Shown: one piece after another, positions 41,556 to 50,153 of the stretch | Layout of the letters: every line of letters begins with the position of its first letter | Position numbering within the stretch: the first letter of the stretch is position 1 | Origin: WTFY01 sp965220875 | GTDB lineage: Bacteria; Pseudomonadota; Gammaproteobacteria; UBA4575 | Direction: 5' to 3' | Length of the DNA: 64,000 bases | NCBI GenBank assembly: GCA_965220875.1 | Contig: OZ244849.1 | Location: forward strand, 372,001-436,000 | The notes under the pieces: generated by a model | The model's database searches: none | What the model was told of the DNA's origin: nothing | The model's input: only the letters and a program-made list of their open reading frames with translations | Position numbers and translations under genes: made by a program

Positions 41556-43154
41556 ATGTACGAGCAGTTACACAGCACACTCTCCAGGATCGTTCGGGAC
41601 GGGCAACTGCACCTGCTGTCAGGCAGCAAGATCGGACTGGAAAAGGAGTCGCTGCGGGTGGACCGCGACGGGAAGATTTCCCAGGAGCCTCACCCGCCGA
41701 GCCTGGGTTCGGCGCTTACCCATCCCTTCATCACGACCGACTACTCGGAAGCGCTGCTGGAATTGATCACGCCGCCCCTGCAGGAAATCTCATCCACACT
41801 CGGATTTCTCAAAAAAGTCCACCAGTTCGTGTATGCGCAGCTGGAGGACGAGTCCCTGTGGAATGCGAGCATGCCGTGCGTGGTGGACGGCGAGGAAAGC
41901 ATCCCGATCGCCCGTTACGGCAGCTCAAACCTGGGGATGATGAAGACGGTGTACCGCAGAGGGCTTGGCTACCGCTACGGCAAGATGATGCAGGTCATTG
42001 CCGGCGTGCACTTCAACTACTCGCTGCAGGACGGTTTCTGGCCGTACTACATGGACGTTGTAGGCACTGACCTTTCACTGCGTGATTTCGTGTCCGACAG
42101 GTACTTCGCACTGACGCGCAACCTGCAGCGCTACGGCTGGCTGATTTACTACCTGTTTGGCTCATCGCCGGCCATCTGCAAATCATTCCTGACCGGGCAA
42201 CGTGGACCCCTGATGCAGTTTGATGCCACCACCTATTACCTGCCCTACGCCACCAGCCTGCGCATGGGAGACTTCGGTTACAGCAACAAGAAAGAAAGCG
42301 AGATCGGGATCAAGGCCTGTTACGACAGCGTTGATTCCTATATCCAGTGCCTGGCCCGCGCCATCGAGACCCCTTCCCCCGAATATGAACGGATAGGCAT
42401 CAAGGTTGCAGGCGAGTACCGCCAGCTCAATGCGAATATCCTGCAGATAGAAAATGAGTACTACAGTACCGTGCGGCCCAAGCAGCCCTGTGCGAGCCAT
42501 GAAAAACCGGTTCATGCGCTCGATGAGCGTGGCGTCCAGTACATCGAATTACGCTCCCTGGACCTGGACATGTTCGAGCCCCTGGGAACCAGTGCCTCCC
42601 AGCTTTATTTCCTGGAAGCCCTGATGGTTTTCTGCCTGCTGCAACACAGCCCGCTGATCGATGCCCCGGAGCGTCAGGCGATTGACAGCAACGAAATCAA
42701 TACCGCGCACTATGGCCGAGATCCGCAGCTCAAGCTCACCCGGGGCATGAAACCAATTTCCCTGCAGGAGTGGGGACAGGAAGTCCTGCGTGAAATGCAG
42801 GGAGTCTGTGAAATCCTGGACAAGTCCAACCAGTGTGAACACTACAGTACAGCGCTGCGCAATCAGACCGCACTCGTCGAGGATCCCGACCAGACACCTT
42901 CTTCCAGAACACTGGATGAAATGCGCAAGAACCGGGAAGGTTTCTTTGAAATGGCAAACCGGTACTCAGAAATGCACCGGAATCAGTTGTGTAGCCATGC
43001 ATTGAGCCAACAGGAGCTGGAGCATTTGGAAAAATCAGTGCAGCAATCTATTGAGAAACAACACAGTATAGAGGCTTCAGACACGGTATCCTTTGATGAT
43101 TTCCTGGAGAGTTATTTCCGGCAAAGCCCTCCCCAGAAGACGATGACTGCTTGA
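41556..43154 (+). CDS. gshA: Glutamate--cysteine ligase (GshA, proteobacterial type)
   Basis: A 532-residue ATP-dependent enzyme making gamma-glutamylcysteine, first step of glutathione synthesis. The E. coli-type sequence is evident: GIEKESLR-like IGLEKESLRVDRDGKIS, TDYSEALLELITPP, and VAGVHFNYSL-like IAGVHFNYSLQDGFW. Near 335, VQYIELRSLDLDMFEP is typical of the group. It is followed 61 bases on by the selD fusion. Glutathione could supply low-molecular thiol for the selenium chemistry downstream; that is inference. Confidence 0.94.
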   Translation: MYEQLHSTLSRIVRDGQLHLLSGSKIGLEKESLRVDRDGKISQEPHPPSLGSALTHPFITTDYSEALLELITPPLQEISSTLGFLKKVHQFVYAQLEDESLWNASMPCVVDGEESIPIARYGSSNLGMMKTVYRRGLGYRYGKMMQVIAGVHFNYSLQDGFWPYYMDVVGTDLSLRDFVSDRYFALTRNLQRYGWLIYYLFGSSPAICKSFLTGQRGPLMQFDATTYYLPYATSLRMGDFGYSNKKESEIGIKACYDSVDSYIQCLARAIETPSPEYERIGIKVAGEYRQLNANILQIENEYYSTVRPKQPCASHEKPVHALDERGVQYIELRSLDLDMFEPLGTSASQLYFLEALMVFCLLQHSPLIDAPERQAIDSNEINTAHYGRDPQLKLTRGMKPISLQEWGQEVLREMQGVCEILDKSNQCEHYSTALRNQTALVEDPDQTPSSRTLDEMRKNREGFFEMANRYSEMHRNQLCSHALSQQELEHLEKSVQQSIEKQHSIEASDTVSFDDFLESYFRQSPPQKTMTA

Positions 43155-43215
43155 GCAGACCTGGTGCGGACAGCCGAGACAGGCCCCCACCCCATCCAAC
43201 CTGACAGAACATTTC

Positions 43216-45480
43216 ATGGAAAGCCAGAAAAGCAACATAGTGATCAAGGACCTGGTGTTGATAGGCGGCGGACACAGCCATGTCGCGGTGCTGAAAAGAT
43301 TCGGCATGAAACCGGTTGCAGGCCTGCAGATCACGCTGATCAGCCGCGATGTACATACGCCCTATTCAGGCATGTTGCCCGGGTACATTGCAGGGCATTA
43401 CGAGTATGACGAAAGCCATATCGACTTGCAGCCGCTGACCCGTTTCGCCGGGGCACGCCTGTTTCACACCGACGCCCGGGCCCTGGACCTCGAAAACCGG
43501 TACGTCATCTGTGGCAATCACCCCCCCGTGCACTACGACGTGCTTTCCATCAACACCGGATCCACGCCCTCGCTTGAAGTACCCGGCTCCTGCGAACATG
43601 CGCTTGGAGTGAAGCCCATCAACCAGTTCCTTGATGGCTGGGAAGCCATGATGAAGGAAGCACTCGTGCGCAAAGGCGAGTACCGGATCGCCGTGGTGGG
43701 TGCAGGGGCGGGAGGGGTTGAAGTGGCCCTGTCCACACAGTTCCACCTGCAGGAGTTACTGAGAAAACATGCACTGCCGACCGACAAGCTTCAGTTTCAC
43801 CTCATGTCGGGCAATGACTCGGTACTGCCCACGCACAACCGTTCCGTGCAGCGTCGCTTCATCCGGATTCTGAAAGAACGCCGAATCACCGTGCACGACG
43901 CGTGTACGGTCACTCGAGTCAGTGACCGCACCATCCAGACGGATACCGGCGACACCTTGCATGCGGATGCGACCATCTGGGCTACACACGCCTCCGCACC
44001 TTCCTGGTACGGGGAGTCCGGCCTTGCTGTGGACGAGCGGGGGTTCATCCTGGTGAACAGCTCCCTGCAGTCGGTTTCTCACGGCGACGTGTTTGCTGCA
44101 GGAGACATTGCCACAGTGACCGATCACCCCCGGCCCAAATCCGGGGTGTTCGCAGTTCGCCAGGGACGCCCCCTCCACAAAAACCTCGAACGCGCGCTGC
44201 AGGAACAGCCCCTCAAGAAGCATGTTCCGCAGATCAGCTTCCTCAGCCTGATCAGCACGGGCAACCGTTATGCGGTTGCGTCACGGGGGACACTGGCCTG
44301 TGAAGGCGCATGGGTATGGCGGCTCAAGGATGTCATCGACCGGAAGTTCATGCGCAAGTACAACAGCCTGCCGGAAATGAAAGTCAAGCAGCAGCACGAA
44401 TTTGACAGGAGGCTGGCAAACCAGGATTCACTCAAGGAACTCTCTTCGATAGCCATGCGCTGTGGCGGCTGCGGCGCGAAGATCGGCAGCAATGTCCTGA
44501 GCCGGGTCGTGAACCGGCTGTCTCCGTTCAAACGCGAAGACATCTTGCTCGGACTGGATGCTCCGGACGATGCTGCGGTCGTGGAGGTCCCGCCCGGGAA
44601 AGTCCAGGTACAGTCCGTGGATTACTTCAGGGCATTCATCGATGACCCCTACGTGTTCGGGCAGGTCACGGCCAATCACAGCCTGAGCGACGTGTTTGCC
44701 ATGGGGGCGCAAGCGCAGGCAGCGATGGCTATCGCAACCATTCCATTCGGCAGGGAAAACATGGTGGAACAACAGCTTTACCAGATCATGGAAGGCGCCG
44801 TCCAGGTGCTGGATGACCACCGGGCGACCCTGGTTGGCGGTCATTCCAGCGAAGGCGCCGACCTTTCATTCGGACTCAGCGTGACCGGCCTGATCGACAG
44901 GGACAGGCTGCTTGCCAAAGGAGGCCTGGAGCCGGGCGACACCCTCATTATCACCAAGCCTGTAGGTACGGGTACGCTGTTTGCCGCTGAAATGCGTGGC
45001 AAGGCCAAGGGACGCTGGATAGCGGGCGCCATTGATTGCATGCTGCGGTCAAACCATGCGGCGGCACAATGCCTGTACAACCACGACGTACATGCCTGCA
45101 CGGACATCACGGGCTTTGGGGTGCTCGGCCACCTGGTCGAGATGGTTCGGGCCAGCGAGGTGGACATTCGGCTTGAGCTGAATGCACTGCCGGTCCTGGA
45201 CGGTGCAGCCGAGACGATCGAGCTCGGGATATTCAGTTCACTGCAGCCTTCCAATGTGCGTCTGCGACGTGCCATCAAAAACCAGGAGGCGGCTGCCCGG
45301 CATACGCTCTATCCGCTGCTGTTTGATCCGCAGACTTCAGGAGGCTTGCTTGCCGCCGTCCCCAGGCACTGTGCAGACAACTGCATACAGGAACTGCAAC
45401 GCCTCGGCTACCGGCACGCCTGCATCATCGGGCAGGTCCAGCGCGCCAGCGACACCGTCGAATCCATTACCATCAGCTAG
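43216..45480 (+). CDS. selD: Selenide, water dikinase SelD fused to an NADH-dehydrogenase-like flavoprotein
   Basis: A 754-residue fusion. Residues 1-~385 are a two-dinucleotide-domain oxidoreductase: FAD loop IGGGHSHVAVLK near 16, NAD loop VVGAGAGGVEVAL near 160, and FAAGDIATV near 295. Residues ~400-754 are SelD, making selenophosphate from selenide and ATP. The catalytic pair is Cys419 and Lys422 in MRCGGCGAKIG, so the reactive residue is Cys, not selenocysteine. The FAD half may supply reduced selenium. In this neighbourhood it is the natural SenC partner for the senB and senA genes. Confidence 0.93.
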   Translation: MESQKSNIVIKDLVLIGGGHSHVAVLKRFGMKPVAGLQITLISRDVHTPYSGMLPGYIAGHYEYDESHIDLQPLTRFAGARLFHTDARALDLENRYVICGNHPPVHYDVLSINTGSTPSLEVPGSCEHALGVKPINQFLDGWEAMMKEALVRKGEYRIAVVGAGAGGVEVALSTQFHLQELLRKHALPTDKLQFHLMSGNDSVLPTHNRSVQRRFIRILKERRITVHDACTVTRVSDRTIQTDTGDTLHADATIWATHASAPSWYGESGLAVDERGFILVNSSLQSVSHGDVFAAGDIATVTDHPRPKSGVFAVRQGRPLHKNLERALQEQPLKKHVPQISFLSLISTGNRYAVASRGTLACEGAWVWRLKDVIDRKFMRKYNSLPEMKVKQQHEFDRRLANQDSLKELSSIAMRCGGCGAKIGSNVLSRVVNRLSPFKREDILLGLDAPDDAAVVEVPPGKVQVQSVDYFRAFIDDPYVFGQVTANHSLSDVFAMGAQAQAAMAIATIPFGRENMVEQQLYQIMEGAVQVLDDHRATLVGGHSSEGADLSFGLSVTGLIDRDRLLAKGGLEPGDTLIITKPVGTGTLFAAEMRGKAKGRWIAGAIDCMLRSNHAAAQCLYNHDVHACTDITGFGVLGHLVEMVRASEVDIRLELNALPVLDGAAETIELGIFSSLQPSNVRLRRAIKNQEAAARHTLYPLLFDPQTSGGLLAAVPRHCADNCIQELQRLGYRHACIIGQVQRASDTVESITIS

Positions 45481-45524
45481 GGATACGCCAAGCCTGTAGC
45501 CCGTGCAGGGTCCTGCAAAACCCG

Positions 45525-45556
45525 AAAAAAAGAAAGCCCGCCAGGAGCGGGCTTTC
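45525..45556 (-). terminator. Intrinsic terminator on the minus strand
   Basis: Stem GAAAGCCCGC (45532-45541), five-base loop and GCGGGCTTTC (45547-45556). On the minus strand the stem is followed by a T7 run (45525-45531). On the plus strand no T-run follows, so it does not act for selD. It lies about 320 bases beyond the senB stop. Confidence 0.85.
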
Positions 45557-45875
45557 CCTGCAGGCCTGCTGTCTCGTCGGTGATGTTTTTCTGCAACCAG
45601 TCGTACGTCTTTCGCTAGAATTGCCCCCGTGCAATCACGCGCACTCCCGGGGCAGACTTGTCATGTTACGTGCGACCTGCGTCTCGTTGTTGGTTCGGCC
45701 TGCCTGCTAAACAACAATAAAACATTCACGCCCCCAGATTACGCAGAACCAGGCGGCCGCACAAGCAAATCTTCTTTATGCCCCAAATCAAATGGTTGGA
45801 TAGAGTCCGCACGGTCAGTCGTCTCATGCCAGGAGGCTGGCCTCCTGCCGGCTGATACAGCCGGCCCGGTACAAA
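45557..45875. other. Gap downstream of senB with tandem hairpins
   Basis: No protein gene is supported. Just past the senB stop are two tight perfect hairpins: 45847-45865 (GCCGGCTG and CAGCCGGC, three-base loop) and 45831-45846 (AGGAGGC and GCCTCCT, two-base loop), neither with a T-run. The distance to the T-run terminator (45525-45556) leaves room for a long 3' UTR or a small RNA. No tRNA fold was seen. Confidence 0.45.
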
Positions 45876-46829
45876 TCAGGCAGCCTTGCCCAACAGGCGC
45901 TCCCAGCTGCGCCTCTCACGTTCACGGCTAAACAATTCAGCCCTGGCCTGGCTGGAAACCCGCAGTTTTTCCAGCCAGGCCGGTTCAGCTTCGGCTCTGA
46001 GAAGCATCTCGCGCAATGCACGGGTATCTCCCACAGGATAGTACGCGGGATAGTCTTTCCCCAGCAGGCCGACCGACCCCGCTATGTCCGACGCGACCGT
46101 GGGCAGGCCCGCCATGCATGCCTCGGAAATGACATTGGCTCCGCCTTCCATCCTGGAACTCAGTACCATCAGGTCTGCTGCCGCATACACCCTGCGTACC
46201 TGCCAGTGAGGAACCTCCCCGTGCCAACGGTAGCGGGCATTGTTCCTCATTTCCGTTTCTGCACGCTCCGCCCAAGCCCGGGTATGGGCCTTCCCGTACT
46301 GGTTCACCTCGACTCGGGAATCAGTGGGAAGCCTGCGCACCGCGTAGGCAGCGCGCAGCGGATCCTTTTCTTCACGCAAGTGCCCGATCACGCACACCCT
46401 GAACCTTGTCCTTCTCTTTGCGGGTTTGCGAACCCCCGGCTTCGCCGACTGGTGAATCACGGTAATCTTTTTCCTGTACCGCTCGGGTATCGCCAGGCCC
46501 GCAAGATCATGCAGGGTGACCAGCAGGTGCGCGACGTGGATAGAATACAGGGTAGGCTCAGGTGAAGTCCGGATGAACTTGTACAGATCGGTGCCGGTCA
46601 GCGCCACCACCAGCAAGCGGTCGGGCCATCGGGCGTGAAAGTGACGGATGGATGAAGCGCTGCGCCAGGCGTGCAGCGCAACCATGGCATCATACCTTCC
46701 TCCGGCATACTCGGTTACCACGTCGACCTTGTGTCCGAGCTCAGCCAGGATGTTCCGCCAGCGAATCGCCGTGGCACGGTTTCCGGCACGGGAACGGGGC
46801 AATGCCGGGGTAACCAGGATAATTTTCAT
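45876..46829 (-). CDS. senB: Selenosugar synthase SenB (GT-B glycosyltransferase family)
   Basis: A 317-residue GT-B-fold protein of the family now assigned to selenoneine synthesis. In established work SenB couples selenophosphate with a UDP-sugar to form a selenosugar, which SenA uses. Family-like stretches are MKIILVTPALPRSRAGNRAT at the start, VALTGTDLYKFI near 75, and SSRMEGGANVISEACMAGLP near 220, the typical donor-binding Glu motif. ATG at 46829 is preferred over TTG 46838. It is divergent from senA, 80 bases apart. Confidence 0.85.
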   Translation of the reverse strand: MKIILVTPALPRSRAGNRATAIRWRNILAELGHKVDVVTEYAGGRYDAMVALHAWRSASSIRHFHARWPDRLLVVALTGTDLYKFIRTSPEPTLYSIHVAHLLVTLHDLAGLAIPERYRKKITVIHQSAKPGVRKPAKRRTRFRVCVIGHLREEKDPLRAAYAVRRLPTDSRVEVNQYGKAHTRAWAERAETEMRNNARYRWHGEVPHWQVRRVYAAADLMVLSSRMEGGANVISEACMAGLPTVASDIAGSVGLLGKDYPAYYPVGDTRALREMLLRAEAEPAWLEKLRVSSQARAELFSRERERRSWERLLGKAA

Positions 46830-46909
46830 GAATCGCAAATGGTATTAGGTCACAGTACTGATAACAGGGTATATTGCCCTACTTGGAGACAAAACGACAT
46901 GCACCGCTC

Positions 46910-48217
46910 ATGAATTACGCACTGGCCACAGAGAAATCACTGGCGGACGCCTTGCAGGATGCACGCTCCCGGACACTGGCGCTGGTGGAAGACCTTGATG
47001 ACCGGCAGTTGATGGGGCCACGTTTGCCTACCATCAATCCGTTGTGCTGGGAAATCGCCCACACCGCCTATTTCCATGAGCTGTGGGTGCTTCGCCATCT
47101 TGGCAAGCGAAAGGAAATTCTCCCGGGCTCGGACGAACTGTTCGATTCCATCTCGATTCAGCATGACCTGCGCTGGGACCTGCCGCTGCCCGGCATGGAG
47201 GGCATCCTCCAGTACATGCAGGACGTGTTGTCGGCTGAACTCGTGCAGCTGGAACAGATTGAACTGGAAGATGCCGCCAAATACTTCTACCTGCTGGCCA
47301 TTTTCCACGAAGACATGCATGGTGAGGCCCTGACGTACACGCGCCAGACACTGGCTTACCCGGTTCCCCGTTTCCTGCAGGACAGGACTCCTGCGGAACC
47401 CGACAGTCCCCCGGCAAATGAAGACATCGAGATGGCAGGTGGCCCGTTCCTGCTGGGTGCAGAACGGGATGGTGAATTTGTATTCGACAATGAAAAATGG
47501 GCACACCGGGTCACGCTCGCACCGTTCAGGATTGCGAAGTTTACCGTCAGCAACCAGGAGTATGCCGAGTTTGTTGAGGCCGCAGGGTACCGGACTGAGA
47601 AATACTGGTGCAGGGAAGGATGGCAATGGCGTTGCCGCCAGGGGCTTGAATGCCCGGTGTTCTGGAACAGGGACTCCGATCACACCTGGTATGCCAGGCA
47701 GTTCGATCAGTGGCGCCCCTTGACATTGACCCACCCCGTGATTCATGTCAACTGGTATGAGGCCGAGGCTTACTGCAGATGGGCGAACCGCCGCCTGCCC
47801 ACGGAAGCGGAATGGGAATTTGCAGCGACCTGCGACCCGGACCGCCAGGCCGGCAAAGACCCGCAGAAAATTCCGTTCACATGGACGAACCACCCGGCCG
47901 GGCAAAGCGCCAACCTGGACAGTTCCGCCCTAGGTACCGTACCTGTGCACGACTGCCCCGGTGGCGACAGCGCGTCAGGATGCCGGCAGATGTACGGCAA
48001 TGTCTGGGAATGGACAGGCACCACCTTCCTTCCTTACCCGGGATTTTCGCCTGACTGGTACGTGGAGTATTCCCGGCCCTTGTTCAACCAGACAAAAGTC
48101 CTGCGCGGAGGTGCCTGGACCACCCGCGGGCGCATGCTGCGCAATACCTGGCGGAACTACTACGGAGCCGACCGGAACGATGTCTTTGCCGGGTTCAGGA
48201 CCTGCGCAAATCGATGA
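46910..48217 (+). CDS. senA: Selenoneine synthase SenA (EgtB-like)
   Basis: A 435-residue EgtB-type non-heme iron enzyme. The DinB-like N-terminus carries the three-histidine iron site: His51 in IAHTAYFHELW and His133-x3-His137 in FHEDMHGE. The C-terminal formylglycine-like domain has WYEAEAYCRWANRRLPTEAE, MYGNVWEWTG and VLRGGAWTTRG. EgtB itself makes ergothioneine sulfoxide from hercynine; the pairing with senB and selD favours SenA, which joins hercynine and a selenosugar to reach selenoneine. ATG 46910 is preferred over the TTG at 46874. A four-codon ATG frame (46899) ends by overlapping the start as ATGA. Confidence 0.85.
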   Translation: MNYALATEKSLADALQDARSRTLALVEDLDDRQLMGPRLPTINPLCWEIAHTAYFHELWVLRHLGKRKEILPGSDELFDSISIQHDLRWDLPLPGMEGILQYMQDVLSAELVQLEQIELEDAAKYFYLLAIFHEDMHGEALTYTRQTLAYPVPRFLQDRTPAEPDSPPANEDIEMAGGPFLLGAERDGEFVFDNEKWAHRVTLAPFRIAKFTVSNQEYAEFVEAAGYRTEKYWCREGWQWRCRQGLECPVFWNRDSDHTWYARQFDQWRPLTLTHPVIHVNWYEAEAYCRWANRRLPTEAEWEFAATCDPDRQAGKDPQKIPFTWTNHPAGQSANLDSSALGTVPVHDCPGGDSASGCRQMYGNVWEWTGTTFLPYPGFSPDWYVEYSRPLFNQTKVLRGGAWTTRGRMLRNTWRNYYGADRNDVFAGFRTCANR

Positions 48218-48255
48218 ATACCGGGATAACAGGCGGCCACAGTGAGCCGTAAACG

Positions 48256-49065
48256 ATGAGCTGGTGGGGAAAACTGGCCGGAGGGGGTCTGGGGTTCGTC
48301 CTGGGAGGACCTCTTGGAGCCATGATAGGCGTCATGCTCGGTCACCAGCTGGACAAATCCACCGAGAAAGACATCGGGCAACTGGGTTCACTCAATGTGG
48401 GGTCCCGGGAACGTACCCAGGCTGCCTTTTTCACCGCAACCTTTTCGGTAATGGGCCACATTGCCAAGGCTGACGGACAGGTATCCGAGGATGAAATCCA
48501 GCTTGCCCAGGAAATCATTGCCCGGATGCGCCTGAACAAGGATCAGCAACGCGCGGCCGTGGAGCTGTTCAACCTCGGCAAGCAGGACGACTTCATGCTG
48601 GATGAAGTGCTCGAGCAGTTCCGCAGGGAATGCCACCGCAAGACCACACTGATCCAGATGTTCATCGAGATCCAGCTTCAGGCCGCCTACGCGGACGGTG
48701 TCAAGGATCCTGCTGAAGAACGCATCCTGCACCATATCTGCAACAAGCTGGGTTACCCGGTCGCGTGGCTTGTGCAGCTGGAGTCCATCACATACGGCGC
48801 ACGGGAGCATTCCCGTTACCGTGGAGCGACCCCGCCGACCTCGGCTGCCGACATCCGCAACGCGTACAGGGTTTTGGGGGTAGACCCCGAGACCGGCGAT
48901 GCAGAAATCAAGAAGGCCTATCGCAGGCTGATGAGCCAGCACCACCCGGACAAACTGATCTCCAAGGGCTTGCCGGAAGAAATGATCGAGATCGCCACGG
49001 AAAAAACCCAGGAGATACGCAAGGCATACGACCTGGTCCGGCAGCAACGCGGGAACAACGGCTAG
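48256..49065 (+). CDS. djlA: Co-chaperone DjlA-type DnaJ protein
   Basis: A 269-residue protein with an N-terminal hydrophobic glycine-rich segment (GKLAGGGLGFVLGGPLGAMIGVMLG), a TerB-like helical middle (ADGQVSEDEIQLAQ and ADGVKDPAEERIL) and a C-terminal J domain. The J domain has the HPD motif in MSQHHPDKLISKG near residue 230. It recruits DnaK at the membrane. Located 38 bases after senA, but unrelated in function. Confidence 0.92.
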   Translation: MSWWGKLAGGGLGFVLGGPLGAMIGVMLGHQLDKSTEKDIGQLGSLNVGSRERTQAAFFTATFSVMGHIAKADGQVSEDEIQLAQEIIARMRLNKDQQRAAVELFNLGKQDDFMLDEVLEQFRRECHRKTTLIQMFIEIQLQAAYADGVKDPAEERILHHICNKLGYPVAWLVQLESITYGAREHSRYRGATPPTSAADIRNAYRVLGVDPETGDAEIKKAYRRLMSQHHPDKLISKGLPEEMIEIATEKTQEIRKAYDLVRQQRGNNG

Positions 49066-49170
49066 TCCAGGGCCAGGCACCGGAAACACGCTTGGTGGCC
49101 GATGTATAGGTTGAGACTGGCTTTGCATGCTAGTATTGCGCACCTGATCTACTGATTTCCAGAACCAGTC

Positions 49171-50151
49171 ATGACAAAGCCGTACCTTGTACTGACGTGG
49201 ATGATCATATTCGTGCTGAGTGCCGCGCTGGCGGCACTTGCGGCCCATGATTCGATCCTGTTTGCCTTCTGGACCAACCCCTGGTTCAACTCCCTGATCC
49301 TGCTGGTGCTGCTTGCGGGCCTCGCCTACAACGTCCTGCAGGTGATGAAACTTGTCAGGGAAATCGAATGGATCGACCAGTTTCGCAACCCGGAAAAAAA
49401 TGGCGCATCCGGAAAATCCACGACCCTGCTTGCGCCCATGGAGCGAATGCTCTCCCGGAAAACCGGGGACCGTTTCACGCTGTCCACCCTGTCCATGCGT
49501 TCTCTCCTGGACAGCATCACCAACCGCCTGGATGAGTCACGCGACATATCACGGTACCTGATTGGCCTGCTGATATTCCTGGGGCTCCTGGGAACTTTCT
49601 GGGGGCTATTGAGCACGATCAATTCCGCTGGCGACGTGATCAAGAACATGTCATCAGACGGCGAAAACAGCCTGTTGCTGTTCGAAAACCTGAAGCGGGG
49701 GCTGCAACAACCCCTGGCCGGCATGGGCGTGGCGTTCAGCTCGTCCTTCTTCGGTCTGGCCGGCTCGTTGATCCTGGGCTTTACTGACTTGCAGACCAGC
49801 CATGCACAAAGAAGGTTCTTCAATGAGCTCGAGGAATGGCTGTCGAGCGTCACGCGACTCTCCTCCGGCGCCCTGACCGATGGCGAGGACGTCATCGTGC
49901 CGGAATATGTGCAGGCCTTGCTGGAAAAAACCGCGGACGGCATTGAAAGCCTGGAACGTGCACTGGGTGAGCAGGTCAATGAACGCTCCAGGCTGGATTC
50001 GAACCTGCTCGAACTCACGCGCCAGCTGGCTGAACTAGGCGAGTACCTGAAACGTGACCAGCAGCCACTGTCAGACGAACTGCGCAAGGAGCTGCGTATC
50101 TTGGCGCGCACGATCAGTGCTTCGCTGGCACACCGCAAACCGCCCGAATAG
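49171..50151 (+). CDS. MotA/TolQ/ExbB-like proton-channel membrane protein
   Basis: A 326-residue membrane protein with helices at about 5-25, 30-55, 125-150 and 190-215. The third (YLIGLLIFLGLLGTFWGLL) and fourth (AGMGVAFSSSFFGLAGSLIL) match the channel-forming helices of MotA/TolQ. Residues 240-326 are a coiled-coil-like cytoplasmic tail (EYVQALLEKTADGIESLERAL). It pairs with the OmpA-type protein two bases downstream. Its proton-driven role is inferred; the driven process is unknown. Confidence 0.85.
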   Translation: MTKPYLVLTWMIIFVLSAALAALAAHDSILFAFWTNPWFNSLILLVLLAGLAYNVLQVMKLVREIEWIDQFRNPEKNGASGKSTTLLAPMERMLSRKTGDRFTLSTLSMRSLLDSITNRLDESRDISRYLIGLLIFLGLLGTFWGLLSTINSAGDVIKNMSSDGENSLLLFENLKRGLQQPLAGMGVAFSSSFFGLAGSLILGFTDLQTSHAQRRFFNELEEWLSSVTRLSSGALTDGEDVIVPEYVQALLEKTADGIESLERALGEQVNERSRLDSNLLELTRQLAELGEYLKRDQQPLSDELRKELRILARTISASLAHRKPPE

Positions 50152-50153
50152 AC

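Noticed and set aside
45557..45875. selC (selenocysteine tRNA) near the selenium genes
   Set aside because: No cloverleaf, TTCGA-type T-loop or CCA end could be found in the gap.
41458..46894. Shared TTGGAGACAAAA upstream of gshA (41458-41469) and senA (46883-46894)
   Set aside because: A repeated 12-mer is expected many times by chance in a window of this size, and the distance to the start differs between the two genes.
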